64,000 nt of DNA from Mycolicibacterium porcinum (GTDB taxonomy: Bacteria; Actinomycetota; Actinomycetes; Mycobacteriales; Mycobacteriaceae): contig MSTD01000001.1 of NCBI GenBank assembly GCA_001942045.1, forward strand, positions 45,655-109,654, in the 5' to 3' direction. Positions within the stretch are counted from its first letter, which is position 1. Each line of letters begins with the position of its first letter. The notes beneath the pieces were generated by a model. It was given only the letters and a program-made list of their open reading frames with translations. It ran no database searches and was not told the DNA's origin. This document shows positions 35,072 through 43,607 of this stretch, in pieces. Made by a program: the position numbers and the translations under genes.

Positions 35072-35976
35072 CCGCCGCAACCCCCGCACCCGCCACAGCC
35101 ACCACAACCACCGCACCCGCTGCCGCCGTCGCCCCCGCAGGACGCACCGCAGCCGCCGCCGTCGGCACCGCCGGAGGAGCTCCCGGCCAGCTGCACCGAG
35201 GTCGAGTAGTCGGAGTCGATGGCCCACAGGGCGCCGGTGCCGAACAGCGCCACCGACAGGGCCACCGCCGTCGGGCCGTAGGTGTCGAAGGCGGGCTGTT
35301 TCGCGGGCTCCAAGTAGGCCAGTTTCTCCTGCTGGGCTGCCAGCAGCCGACGGCCCGCGCGGGTCAGGCGATTCACGTCCAGCAGGTGGGGGAGCACCAA
35401 CACTCCGTACAGGACGGTTGCGGTCACGATCGCCATGAGTGTCACGGTGTAGACGGGGTGTTCGGTCAACTGGGTCGCCAGGTACACGCTGTAGCCAATT
35501 CCGAGTCCCATCACCACGATCGACGGCGCCGTTCCCCAGCGCATGCGGGCCCGTTCGGCGCTGGTGCGCACCAGCCCACGCCCGCTCAGTTGTCCTTCGA
35601 GCTCGGCGAGTTCATCGCTGGACGCCGCGTACAGGCCCGGCACGGTGTGCTCCGGGTCGGCGGCAACGCGTTCCAGGATCTTCCCGATGAACCGGTCGGT
35701 TTCCGGGAAGAGCGCGGCGCGGTCCACGCGTCCGTTCGCGGTGACCCGGCCACTGGCGCGCAGGGTGGCGAGCGAGGCCACCACCGGGGCGATGTCCGAT
35801 CGAAGGAACGCCAGCTCGGTGGCGCTGATCGGTTCAGTTGCCGCCGGGCGGCGCGGTGTCGTGGCGATCCGCCACACCACCGCGAAGATCATCGTCGTCG
35901 CCAATGCGGCGAGATATCCGTACCCCGTCGGGGTTATCGCCTCGATGTACCGATCAATCAGGGTTTCGATCGACAT
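35068..35976 (-). CDS. TIGR04222-like membrane protein with C-terminal Cys-Gly-Gly repeat tail
   Basis: 302 residues from ATG 35976, which has AGGAGG 7 nt upstream (GTG at 35979 is next to it). An N-terminal span (GYLAALATTMIFAVVWRIA), the domain ATELAFLRSDIAPVVASLATLRASGRVT, and further spans near 150-190 (IVVMGLGIGYSVYLATQL, TVTLMAIVTATVLYGVLVL) and 265 match TIGR04222 proteins. The final 40 residues are Gly/Ser with seven Cys, ending in repeated CGG. The tail is directly followed by the MNIO gene (ATGA overlap). Read as a membrane-tethered peptide substrate. Confidence 0.75.
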   Translation of the reverse strand: MSIETLIDRYIEAITPTGYGYLAALATTMIFAVVWRIATTPRRPAATEPISATELAFLRSDIAPVVASLATLRASGRVTANGRVDRAALFPETDRFIGKILERVAADPEHTVPGLYAASSDELAELEGQLSGRGLVRTSAERARMRWGTAPSIVVMGLGIGYSVYLATQLTEHPVYTVTLMAIVTATVLYGVLVLPHLLDVNRLTRAGRRLLAAQQEKLAYLEPAKQPAFDTYGPTAVALSVALFGTGALWAIDSDYSTSVQLAGSSSGGADGGGCGASCGGDGGSGCGGCGGCGGCGGCGG

Positions 35977-36158
35977 CACATCACCTCCTGGGTCCTCGGT
36001 TCAGATCACCTTGCGTGGGTCAAACCCCTTACCGGTCACAACTTTCACCAAGCGCGGTCCAGCCAGCGTGCACGGTCTTGGACAGGGGTCGGTGAGGAGT
36101 CGGTGGCTGTTGTCTGAGGAAATTCCGGGCGATTGATGCGGGCGACAGCGCACGGAAA

Positions 36159-36182
36159 GATATGGGCAATTACGCCCGTATC
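36159..36182. promoter_or_regulatory. NrtR-type palindrome in front of the NAD salvage operon
   Basis: Arms GATATGGGC (36159-36167) and GCCCGTATC (36174-36182) with a 6-bp spacer; 8 of 9 pairs match. TATCCT (36188-36193) just downstream is a -10 element placed 6 nt before ATG 36200, so the transcript is probably leaderless and the palindrome covers the -35 region, fitting repression. The NrtR-like gene is third in the operon. Confidence 0.7.
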
Positions 36183-36199
36183 TCTGTTATCCTTCCATC

Positions 36200-37060
36200 A
36201 TGAGCCTGAGCTTCCACACCTTCGACCCCGCCGCCCAACGGCTTGAGGACGCACCCGGAGTCGTCGCGTCCTACCCAGGTGGTGACGTCGCAGTCCGCCA
36301 TCTCATGCCGGTCTCCGCCGGCCGGCGGCCCGTAGCCTGGAACACCGGTGGCGCACTGGATTTCGCGGCGCTGGCGCAGTGGGCCGCCTTTCACGAGCAG
36401 GCGGGCCCGATCCTGGTGATGCCTTACCTGCCGTCAGCCCGCGGCGATCACGACGCGACCTATGACGCGCAGGGGGTCGCGCGCTTGACGGCCGCGACCG
36501 GTATTCGTGACGTGATCGCGGCCGACCCGCACTCCGGGGCCTGGTCCGCGACGGCCGCGACCTACGGCACCACGGTCCACACGATCGGTGTCGCCGAGCT
36601 CATCGCAGCCTCGCCACTGGCTCAGATCGCTTGGGACGGGGTGATCGCGCCCGACAAGGGCGCCGTCGACCGGGCCGCTGCGATCGCTGAGAAGTTCGGC
36701 GTGCCACTGCTGACCGCGGGGAAGGTGCGTGACCCGAGGACGGGAGCGCTGTCGGGGTTCACCGCGCCCGAGGGTTTGGGGGCGGACCGGCACCTGCTCG
36801 TCGACGACATCTGTGACGGTGGTGGCACTTTCGCGGGTCTGGCTCAAACGATCGGCGCCAACCGGTCCACGGTGGAACTGCACCTGTGGGTCACCCACGG
36901 TCTGTTCACCGGGCGGTGGCGCGAGAACCTGCTGCCCCACTTCGCGTCGATCACCGCAGCCAACACCACTCCCGGCGTCGACCCGGATGCCCTGCCCACC
37001 GAGGTGCGTCAGGTGCCGCTCGTCGAGCACGTCCTGACCGCCCTGGCCGCCCTGGCCTGA
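36200..37060 (+). CDS. Ribose-phosphate pyrophosphokinase-like protein of NAD salvage
   Basis: 286 residues with the two-lobed PRPP synthetase/PRTase fold. Motifs: LVMPYLPSARGDH (substrate loop), VIAADPHSGAWS, VIAPDKGAVDRAAAIAEKFGVPLL, and the PRPP-binding HLLVDDICDGGGTFAGLAQ. It is shorter than housekeeping Prs (about 315) and is encoded directly before nadV, so it probably makes PRPP for nicotinamide conversion. ATG 36200 is likely leaderless. nadV starts 20 bp after the stop. Confidence 0.82.
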   Translation: MSLSFHTFDPAAQRLEDAPGVVASYPGGDVAVRHLMPVSAGRRPVAWNTGGALDFAALAQWAAFHEQAGPILVMPYLPSARGDHDATYDAQGVARLTAATGIRDVIAADPHSGAWSATAATYGTTVHTIGVAELIAASPLAQIAWDGVIAPDKGAVDRAAAIAEKFGVPLLTAGKVRDPRTGALSGFTAPEGLGADRHLLVDDICDGGGTFAGLAQTIGANRSTVELHLWVTHGLFTGRWRENLLPHFASITAANTTPGVDPDALPTEVRQVPLVEHVLTALAALA

Positions 37061-37080
37061 TCCGCAAAGGAGCACCGATT

Positions 37081-38622
37081 ATGAGCTTCAACCCCCGCGA
37101 TTACAGTCCGGCCGCGCTCGACGCGTTGACCGTGCTGCTGGAGACCGACGCGTACAAGCTGGATCACCGCCGGCAGTATCCCGACGGCACAGAGTTCGTG
37201 TACTCCAACCTCACCGCGCGCGGCAGCCGGGTTCCGGGAGTGGACTGGACTGTGTTCTTCGGCCTGCAGGCCTATCTGGCGGACCTGGCGGCCCGGTGGC
37301 AGAACTTCTTCGACGCCGACATCGACGAGGTGTGCCGGGCCTACGAGGGGCGGGTCGCCGACATCCTGGGACCGAACGGCGTTGGCTCCGAACATATCCG
37401 GGAGCTGTATGGCTACGGCCGGCTGCCGCTGCGGTTCCGGGCATTACCAGAGGGGACCGTCACCCCGCTGGGAATCCCGTACCTGACGGTGGAGAACACC
37501 GACCCACGCTTCTTCTGGTTGACCAACTACATCGAGACCGACTTGTCGGCCGCGTTGTGGCAGCCCATCACTTCGGCGACCACGGCCTGGCGCAACCGGT
37601 GCCTGCTCGTCGAGCGGGCCGAGGCCTCGGGCGTCGACCTGGCCGCGGTCAACTGGCAGGGCCACGATTTCTCGGCCCGCGGCATGGCCGGTATGGGTGC
37701 GGCGTCGGTCAGCGGTGCGGCACACCTGTTGAGTTTCACCGGAACCGACTCATTGTCAGCATTGGGCTGGATCGATCGGTTCTACCCCGAATCGCCCGAC
37801 GGGACCGTGCTCGGCGGGTCTGTCCCGGCCACCGAGCACTCGGTGATGACCGCGAGTGGGCCCGACGGGGAACTGGCCACCTTTGAGCGGCTGCTGACTC
37901 TGTACCCGTCTGGAGTCGTCTCGGTCGTCAGCGACAGCTGGGATCTCTGGCAGGTGCTGACGGAGTTCCTGCCTGCACTCAAGGACACGATCATGGCGCG
38001 GGACGGAAAGCTGGTGATCCGTCCCGATTCCGGCGATCCCGAGCTGATCCTGTGCGGCGACCCGCAGGCCCCGGTTGGCAGCCCGCAACGCAAGGGTGTG
38101 GTGAACCTGCTGGCCGAGACATTCGGATCCACCGAAAACGCCGCCGGCTATCGCGAGCTAGACCCGCACGTCGGCGTGATCTACGGCGATTCGATCAACT
38201 TCGAGCGGGCGGATGCGATCACCGCGAACCTGATGCGTCAAGGGTATGTCTCGACGGTTCCCGTCTTCGGATTCGGTTCCTACACCTACCAATTCGTCAC
38301 CCGCGACACCTTCTCCCTGGCGGTCAAGGCGACGTGGGTGCAGGTTGACGGGCAAGGCCGGGATATTTTCAAAGACCCGGTCACAGACTCGGGCACCAAG
38401 CGCTCGGCCCGTGGCCGGCTCGCGGTGCTGGGTGGCATGGACGGCTCACTGGCTCTGGTGCAGCAGGCCACCGCAGATCAGGAAGCCAACTCGCGCCTGC
38501 GGACCGTCTTTGAGGACGGCACGTTGGTTGGCGCCGCGACGTTCGCCGCGGTACGCGCGGAAGTCCGCGCCAGCTGGGCGCGGTTCACCGTTGCCAAGGC
38601 TCGGCAGGAGAACGCGGCATGA
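37081..38622 (+). CDS. nadV: Nicotinamide phosphoribosyltransferase NadV
   Basis: 513 residues of the NAMPT/NAPRT family: NLLLETDAYKLDHRRQYPDG-type start, FVYSNLTARGSR, GIPYLTVENTDPRFFWLTNYIET, the catalytic region HDFSARGMAGMGAASVSGAAHLLSF, and ATEHSVM and RPDSGDPE in the PRPP site. It converts nicotinamide and PRPP to NMN in one step. M. tuberculosis uses deamidation instead, so a NAMPT route is an accessory feature. ATG 37081 is preceded by AAAGGAG. Confidence 0.92.
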   Translation: MSFNPRDYSPAALDALTVLLETDAYKLDHRRQYPDGTEFVYSNLTARGSRVPGVDWTVFFGLQAYLADLAARWQNFFDADIDEVCRAYEGRVADILGPNGVGSEHIRELYGYGRLPLRFRALPEGTVTPLGIPYLTVENTDPRFFWLTNYIETDLSAALWQPITSATTAWRNRCLLVERAEASGVDLAAVNWQGHDFSARGMAGMGAASVSGAAHLLSFTGTDSLSALGWIDRFYPESPDGTVLGGSVPATEHSVMTASGPDGELATFERLLTLYPSGVVSVVSDSWDLWQVLTEFLPALKDTIMARDGKLVIRPDSGDPELILCGDPQAPVGSPQRKGVVNLLAETFGSTENAAGYRELDPHVGVIYGDSINFERADAITANLMRQGYVSTVPVFGFGSYTYQFVTRDTFSLAVKATWVQVDGQGRDIFKDPVTDSGTKRSARGRLAVLGGMDGSLALVQQATADQEANSRLRTVFEDGTLVGAATFAAVRAEVRASWARFTVAKARQENAA

Positions 38623-38634
38623 CAGAGTTGGATC

Positions 38635-39327
38635 GTGCGCGACCAACCCGACGACGATAGGCGCACGTGGCTGTCGGTGGATCTGGTGGCGATCACCGAC
38701 GACCCGGATGACCCAGCCCTGGTGCTCTACCGCCGTGAACGTGATCCGCACGCCGGGCGGCTGTCGTTGCCCGGCGCGGTGATGGACCCGGCTCGGGGAC
38801 AGACGGTCGCGCAGACCGCCACCTGGATCGCCGACGAGCGGGCGCATGCCCAAGTGCTCAGCGGCACGCAGCCGTTCCCGATCACTGTGGTCTCCGATCC
38901 GGGTCGGGACGAACGCGGCCACACCGTGTCGCTGGTATGCCTGACCCGTGTGCACGCGCAGCCGGATTCAGGTGCGGTGCTGGTCCGTGCCGAGGATCCC
39001 ATCCCGACGACGATGCCGTTCGGTCACGGTCGGATGCTCGCCGCGGCGGCGGGGCGGGCGTTCGACGGGTTGTTCACCGACAGCGCGGTGGCTCGGGCAT
39101 TGGTGTCGGTCGACGCCGAGCACGGGACCACCGGGACCGGTTTGTGGTCGACGCTGCGGTTGCTGCACCATCTGGCCGGGCGGGATCCGGAGCAGGCTCC
39201 CACCGCCGAGGCGGTGCGCCGGCGCCGGTCTCGGACGACGGTGTTGGTGCCTGGTGGCAAGGTGGCGGCGGTGACCCGGCCCGAGACGGTATACGTGAGC
39301 ACCGAGCCACATTCACCAGATCGGTAA
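38635..39327 (+). CDS. nrtR: NrtR-like Nudix-fold transcriptional regulator
   Basis: 230 residues: an N-terminal Nudix-fold domain (TWLSVDLVAITDDPDDPALVLYRRE..GRLSLPGAVMDP) whose Nudix box lacks the catalytic RE..EE residues, and a C-terminal winged helix (VARALVSVDAEHGTTGTGLWSTLRLLHHLAG). NrtR proteins sense ADP-ribose or related products and repress NAD salvage operons. GTG 38635 starts 13 bp after the nadV stop. The palindrome at 36159 is its likely binding site. Confidence 0.82.
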   Translation: MRDQPDDDRRTWLSVDLVAITDDPDDPALVLYRRERDPHAGRLSLPGAVMDPARGQTVAQTATWIADERAHAQVLSGTQPFPITVVSDPGRDERGHTVSLVCLTRVHAQPDSGAVLVRAEDPIPTTMPFGHGRMLAAAAGRAFDGLFTDSAVARALVSVDAEHGTTGTGLWSTLRLLHHLAGRDPEQAPTAEAVRRRRSRTTVLVPGGKVAAVTRPETVYVSTEPHSPDR

Positions 39328-39379
39328 CATCAACCCCATTGGCAACGACATTCACAAGTGTCACGGCTGTGGGGGTGAG

Positions 39380-39949
39380 ATGCGTAACTACCTGCGGATT
39401 CTGGTCGTCGCGCTGCTCTGTGCCCTGGCGCTGACGGCCGGTCCAGTGACGGCGCAGGCCGCGCCGCGGGTAGCAGGTAAGGATTTCACCAAGCCCGCCA
39501 TCGTCATCCTCGGCTATGGACTCAAGCCTGACGGCTCGATGCGGGCCATCCTGTACCACCGCACCCTCACCGGTCTGGCGATCGCGCAGGCGTTTCCACA
39601 AGCGCCGGTCATCGTGACCGGTGGAAATCCGCAGAACGGTCAGACCGAGGCGGCGCAGATGCGCAATCTGCTTGTCATGCTTGGCCTTCCGCCGAGCCGC
39701 ATCATCGTCGAGGACCGGGCCGCCAGCACCGTGCAGAATGCGCAGTTCTCGGTTCCGCTGGCGAAGAAGGCGGGGGCCACCGGCATCATCGTGGTGACCT
39801 CGTCGACGCATCAGGGCCGCGCCGACCAGAACTTCGCCGATGCCGGCGGCAATGTGCTGGCCACGGTGAGCTTCCCCGACGGAAATCCCTCGGTGAACAT
39901 CGCCCAGTTCGTCCGTGATGTGCTGAGCCCGTTGACGCCGATCGGCTGA
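39380..39949 (+). CDS. Secreted DUF218/YdcF-like protein
   Basis: 189 residues. Signal peptide (LLCALALTAGPVTAQAAP) and a DUF218 core: IVILGYGLKPDGSMRAILYHR, VIVTGGNPQNGQTEAAQMRNLL, SRIIVEDRAASTVQNAQFS, GIIVVTSSTHQGRADQNF. DUF218 (SanA/ElyC/YdcF) proteins act in envelope maintenance, some binding nucleotides or sugar phosphates. Mature protein is outside the cytoplasm. Confidence 0.82.
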   Translation: MRNYLRILVVALLCALALTAGPVTAQAAPRVAGKDFTKPAIVILGYGLKPDGSMRAILYHRTLTGLAIAQAFPQAPVIVTGGNPQNGQTEAAQMRNLLVMLGLPPSRIIVEDRAASTVQNAQFSVPLAKKAGATGIIVVTSSTHQGRADQNFADAGGNVLATVSFPDGNPSVNIAQFVRDVLSPLTPIG

Positions 39950-39971
39950 GCAACGGGGTTACGCTGCCGGA

Positions 39972-40214
39972 ATGGGCAGGATCGTCATCGGTGTCTGCGC
40001 GTTGGCCGTGTTGCTGGCGCCGTCGGCCACCGCTGAACCGGCGGCCCTCGATCCGACCGGGAACCGTTCCGGTGGGCCGGTGCCGACGGTCAACGGGGTG
40101 CCGTGCGTGGGCGGCAATCTCGGGGTCTGTCTGAGTTTCCGGCAGAACCGCCCGCCGTCCGCTAGTCCGGGAGCACGATCCAGTGTTGGCCACAGCCCCA
40201 CCGTGCGGCGCTGA
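39972..40214 (+). CDS. Short secreted protein with two cysteines
   Basis: 80 residues with a signal peptide (IVIGVCALAVLLAPSATA) and a short mature region TVNGVPCVGGNLGVCLSFRQNRPP holding two Cys likely to bond, followed by a Ser/Arg tail. No family recognised. 22 bp after the DUF218 gene, likely same transcript; 24 bp before TetR. Confidence 0.6.
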   Translation: MGRIVIGVCALAVLLAPSATAEPAALDPTGNRSGGPVPTVNGVPCVGGNLGVCLSFRQNRPPSASPGARSSVGHSPTVRR

Positions 40215-40238
40215 TCGGCATTACCATGACAGCCCGAT

Positions 40239-40838
40239 ATGAACAGTCCCACGACGTCGGTCGATGCCGACAAGAGCGCGTTCCGGTCGCGCCTGCTCGC
40301 CGCCATGGTCGAATCGATCGTCGAGGACGGGTATCAGAACACCACCGTCGCTGACATCGTGCGCCGGGCCAAGACGTCGCGCCGTACCTTCTATGAGCAT
40401 TTCGCCAGCCGTGAGGAGTGCTTTGTCGCCCTGCTGACCAGCGTCAACACCCAGCACGTACGTGAGGTCGCCCGTGGTGTCGACCGGACTGCACCCTGGC
40501 AGGTTCAGGTCCGTCAGGCGGTCGAGGCGTGGATCGGCTCGTATCAGGCCCATCCGGAGTTGATGCTGGCCTGGATTCGCGATCTCCCGACGCTGGGGAC
40601 CGCGGCGCGGGCGCTGCAGCGCGAGTCGATGGAGAATTTCATCGCCATGGTGCAGGCCATGCTGGACAACGAGGCGTTCCGCTCGGCCGGGGTGTCGATC
40701 TCCCGGCGGCGCACCATCATGATGCTCGGCGGGTTGCGCGAGCTCACCGCGATCACCGTGGAGAGCGGTGGCCAGGTGGGGGAGATCACCGAGGACGCGG
40801 TGCTGGCGTGCACCGCGATGCTGACGCCGCTCAGCTGA
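40239..40838 (+). CDS. TetR family regulator
   Basis: 199 residues with HTH LLAAMVESIVEDGYQNTTVADIVRRAKTSRRTFYEHFASREECF. The C-terminal ligand domain resembles TetR_C regulators of lipid or xenobiotic genes. The stop overlaps the convergent DUF2834 gene by 8 bp. No clear palindrome lies directly upstream, so its targets are unknown. Confidence 0.85.
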   Translation: MNSPTTSVDADKSAFRSRLLAAMVESIVEDGYQNTTVADIVRRAKTSRRTFYEHFASREECFVALLTSVNTQHVREVARGVDRTAPWQVQVRQAVEAWIGSYQAHPELMLAWIRDLPTLGTAARALQRESMENFIAMVQAMLDNEAFRSAGVSISRRRTIMMLGGLRELTAITVESGGQVGEITEDAVLACTAMLTPLS

Positions 40839-41307
40839 CGGAGACCGCCGCCTGCTGGTGACGGCGTTGCCGTTCGATGGTGGCGAAGTAGAAGGCGAAC
40901 GCGAACGCGAAGCTGGTGAACAGGCTCGCCACGAAGAACAGCCATGGCCGGCGGATGCCGCGGCGGCGTCCATCGATAATCGTAAACAGCGGCAGCAGAA
41001 TGACATTGGCGATCGTGTAGTCGGCGCTGGCCGAGCCCGCCGCGGGGTTGGTGTACCCGAGCGCGATGAACTCCTGCCAACTTCCCGGCCCCCAGATCGG
41101 ATTGCCGCCCGGCTGGGCGTAATCCGCGACGAACCGCATGTTGAAGTACCAGCAGATCGGGATCGAGGCGAGGCCGACGAGGTAGAAGGCCAACTCGACA
41201 CCGGACAGTGCGGGCCCTGGCGGCCGCGAGAAGACCTGTGGGTTGAGCCGGATGACGAGCGCGACGACGGCCACGCCCAGCACTGCATGAACGATGAGCG
41301 ACACCAT
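40831..41307 (-). CDS. DUF2834-like membrane protein
   Basis: 158 residues with four membrane spans (SLIVHAVLGVAVVALVIRL, LAFYLVGLASIPICWYFNM, ADYTIANVILLPLFTII, LFFVASLFTSFAFAFAFYFA). The pairing ADYTIANVI.. with a short basic loop and PWLFFVASLFTSF resembles DUF2834. It is divergent from the TetR gene at 41396, and the TGTCAATATTGACA palindrome (41337-41350) lies 30 bp before its ATG, so it is a probable target of that regulator together with the RetSat-like gene. Confidence 0.7.
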   Translation of the reverse strand: MVSLIVHAVLGVAVVALVIRLNPQVFSRPPGPALSGVELAFYLVGLASIPICWYFNMRFVADYAQPGGNPIWGPGSWQEFIALGYTNPAAGSASADYTIANVILLPLFTIIDGRRRGIRRPWLFFVASLFTSFAFAFAFYFATIERQRRHQQAAVSVS

Positions 41308-41336
41308 GGCGTGAGCACACTCCCGAACGCAAGTTT

Positions 41337-41350
41337 TGTCAATATTGACA
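41337..41350. promoter_or_regulatory. TetR operator 1 (perfect palindrome)
   Basis: TGTCAATATTGACA is a perfect 14-bp palindrome in the intergenic region between the divergent DUF2834 and TetR genes. It shares TTTTGTCA-N4-TGACA with operator 2 at 42001-42026. Confidence 0.75.
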
Positions 41351-41395
41351 TTTCCTGCGTCAGGGGAACGTCGGCGGTGCGGTACTTTCACTGGC

Positions 41396-42001
41396 ATGGC
41401 CAGGCCCGCGCAGACCGCACGCAGTGAGCGCACTCGTGAGGCGTTGCGCCAGGCCGCGTTGGTTCGGTTCCTGGCCCAGGGCGTCGAGGACACCTCGGCC
41501 GAGCAGATCGCAGCCGACGCCGGGGTGTCGCTACGCACCTTCTACCGGCACTTCACGTCCAAACACGACCTGCTGTTCGCCGACTACGACGCCGGACTGC
41601 ACTGGTTTCGCGCCGCACTGGCTGAGCGCCCGGCAGGAGAATCGATCCTCGACTCGGTGCAGTCCGCTGTCCTGGCCTTCCCATATGACGTCGACGCGGT
41701 GACGAAGATTGCCGGCATGCGCGCGGCCGAACTCGACCCCGACCGGATCGTGCGGCACATCCGCCAGGTGGAGTCCGACTTCGCTGATGCGGTGGCCGAA
41801 CTGCTGGTGGCGCGCAGCGGGACGGTGCCGGCCGGGGATGACCGGCTGCGGATCGTGGTGACGGCCAGATGTGTTGCGGCCGCCGTGTTCGGGGCGATGG
41901 AGCTGTGGATGGTCGGCGACGAGGCTGGCGAGCGCTCGCTGCCCGAACTGGCACGCATGTGCCGGACCGCGCTGGAAGAGCTCCGCACCGGGTTGGTGTG
42001 A
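41396..42001 (+). CDS. TetR family regulator, flanked by matching palindromes
   Basis: 201 residues from ATG 41396 (MARPAQTARSERTREALRQAALVRFLAQ...). HTH: VEDTSAEQIAADAGVSLRTFYRHFTSKHDLLFADY. The frame is open upstream but starts inside operator 1. Perfect TGTCA/TGACA palindromes flank it (41337-41350 and 42001-42026), so it most likely represses itself, the divergent DUF2834 gene and the downstream flavoenzyme. Confidence 0.88.
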   Translation: MARPAQTARSERTREALRQAALVRFLAQGVEDTSAEQIAADAGVSLRTFYRHFTSKHDLLFADYDAGLHWFRAALAERPAGESILDSVQSAVLAFPYDVDAVTKIAGMRAAELDPDRIVRHIRQVESDFADAVAELLVARSGTVPAGDDRLRIVVTARCVAAAVFGAMELWMVGDEAGERSLPELARMCRTALEELRTGLV

Positions 42002-42026
42002 TGTTTTGTCATTATTGACAAAACAT
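42001..42026. promoter_or_regulatory. TetR operator 2 (perfect palindrome, 11-bp arms)
   Basis: ATGTTTTGTCA (42001-42011) and its exact complement TGACAAAACAT (42016-42026) flank TTAT. It begins at the last base of the tetR stop and lies 25 bp before the flavoenzyme ATG; the core equals operator 1. It could also act as a terminator-like hairpin. Confidence 0.75.
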
Positions 42027-42050
42027 CTGGGTCGGTGACAGCCTCAGTCG

Positions 42051-43607
42051 ATGGCGGACTACGACGCGATCGTGATCGGGGCCGGGCACAACGGACTGGC
42101 CGCTGCGGTGCTGTTGGCCCGGGCCGGACTGCGCACCCTGTGCCTGGAAGCCAAGCGCTACGCCGGCGGCATGGCCTCCACCGTCGAGTTGTTCGACGGC
42201 TACCGGTTCGAGATCGCCGGCTCGCTGCAGTTCCCCACCTCGGCCGTGGTCAGCGCCGAGCTCGGGCTGGACACTCTGCCGACGGTGGACCTGGAGGTCA
42301 TGTCGGTATCCCTGCGCGGCATCGGTGACCCGCCCGTTGTCTACTACGCCGACCCGATGAAGATGCTCGCTCATCTGGGTGAGGTCCACGGCGCCGACGC
42401 GGTGGCCGGGATGGCCGGCCTGATGGCGTGGAGCCTGGCGCCGACGCGGGCGTTGGGCCGATTCGACGCGGGTCGCCCACCTCGCACACTCGATGAGATG
42501 TATGCCTGCGCGGCAACGGAATCCGAGCGTGCGGCGATCGATGACATGCTGTTCGGATCGGTCAGCGATGTGCTGGACCGGTATCTGCCGGACCGGGACA
42601 AGCACGGCGCGTTGCGCGGCATGCTGGCCTTCCTCGCGGTCAACACCACCTACCGCGGTCCTGAGACGCCGGGCAGCGCAGCAGCACTCGCGTACGGGCT
42701 TGCGGTGCCCGACGAGAACGCCATGCTGATGAAGAAACTGGTGGGCGGAATCGGGGCGTTGACCGACCATCTGCACGCCGAGCTCACCGCGGCTGGCGGC
42801 GAGTTGCGCCTACGCAGCAGCGTCGAGCGGATATCGGTCGACGCGGGCCGGATCACCGGTGTGCGGCTGGCCGACGGCGCGACGATCACTGCGCCCGTGG
42901 TGGTGTCGGCGATCGCCCCGGACACCACGGTCACCCAGCTGATCGACGCTGATGCGCTGCCGGCCGATGTGCGTGAGCGGTTCACTCGCATCGATCACCG
43001 TGGCAGTTACCTGCAAATGCATTTCGCGCTCGACGGAGCGCCCACCTTCGAGGCGCCCTACGAGATGCTCAACGACCCTGAAATGCAGGCCGCGATTGGC
43101 CTTTTCAGCACACCGGAAGAACTGCAGCAGCAGTGGCAGGAGGCTCGTCACGGGATCGTGCCCGCCGACCCGGCGATCGCCTTCCAGATCCCGTCGGCGC
43201 ACGATGAGACGCTGGCCCCGGCAGGCAAGCACGCGGCCTCGGCGTTCGCGCTGTGGTTCCCGGTCGAGGAGTCCACATCCGGGTACGGCGAGATGAAAGC
43301 CGAGATGGGCCGGCGCGTCATCGACAAGATCACCAGGTTGGCACCGGATTTCGAGCGCCGGATCATCCGGCACACCACATTCACCCCGCGCCACATGGGA
43401 ACCATGTTCGGCGCGCCGGGCGGCGACTACTGCCACGGGCTGATTCATCCCGAGCAGATGGGCCCCAACCGGCCGGGTCCCAAAGGGTATGTCGGCCAAC
43501 CGATTCCCGTCGACGGCCTGTATCTGGCCAGCGCCGGGTGTCACGGTGGCCCAGGCATCACCTTCATCCCCGGTTACAACGCCGCCAAGGCCGTCCTGGG
43601 GAGTTAG
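42051..43607 (+). CDS. FAD-dependent phytoene desaturase/retinol saturase-like oxidoreductase
   Basis: 518 residues. N-terminal dinucleotide motif DAIVIGAGHNGLAAAVLLARAGLRTLCLEAKRYAGG and the C-terminal FAD motif VDGLYLASAGCHGGPGITFIPGYNAAK are those of CrtI/RetSat flavoproteins, which desaturate, saturate or isomerise isoprenoid chains. No carotenoid synthesis genes are nearby, so the substrate is open. It sits behind operator 2 and is probably controlled by the preceding TetR. The stop overlaps the convergent zinc-finger gene by four bases. Confidence 0.85.
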   Translation: MADYDAIVIGAGHNGLAAAVLLARAGLRTLCLEAKRYAGGMASTVELFDGYRFEIAGSLQFPTSAVVSAELGLDTLPTVDLEVMSVSLRGIGDPPVVYYADPMKMLAHLGEVHGADAVAGMAGLMAWSLAPTRALGRFDAGRPPRTLDEMYACAATESERAAIDDMLFGSVSDVLDRYLPDRDKHGALRGMLAFLAVNTTYRGPETPGSAAALAYGLAVPDENAMLMKKLVGGIGALTDHLHAELTAAGGELRLRSSVERISVDAGRITGVRLADGATITAPVVVSAIAPDTTVTQLIDADALPADVRERFTRIDHRGSYLQMHFALDGAPTFEAPYEMLNDPEMQAAIGLFSTPEELQQQWQEARHGIVPADPAIAFQIPSAHDETLAPAGKHAASAFALWFPVEESTSGYGEMKAEMGRRVIDKITRLAPDFERRIIRHTTFTPRHMGTMFGAPGGDYCHGLIHPEQMGPNRPGPKGYVGQPIPVDGLYLASAGCHGGPGITFIPGYNAAKAVLGS

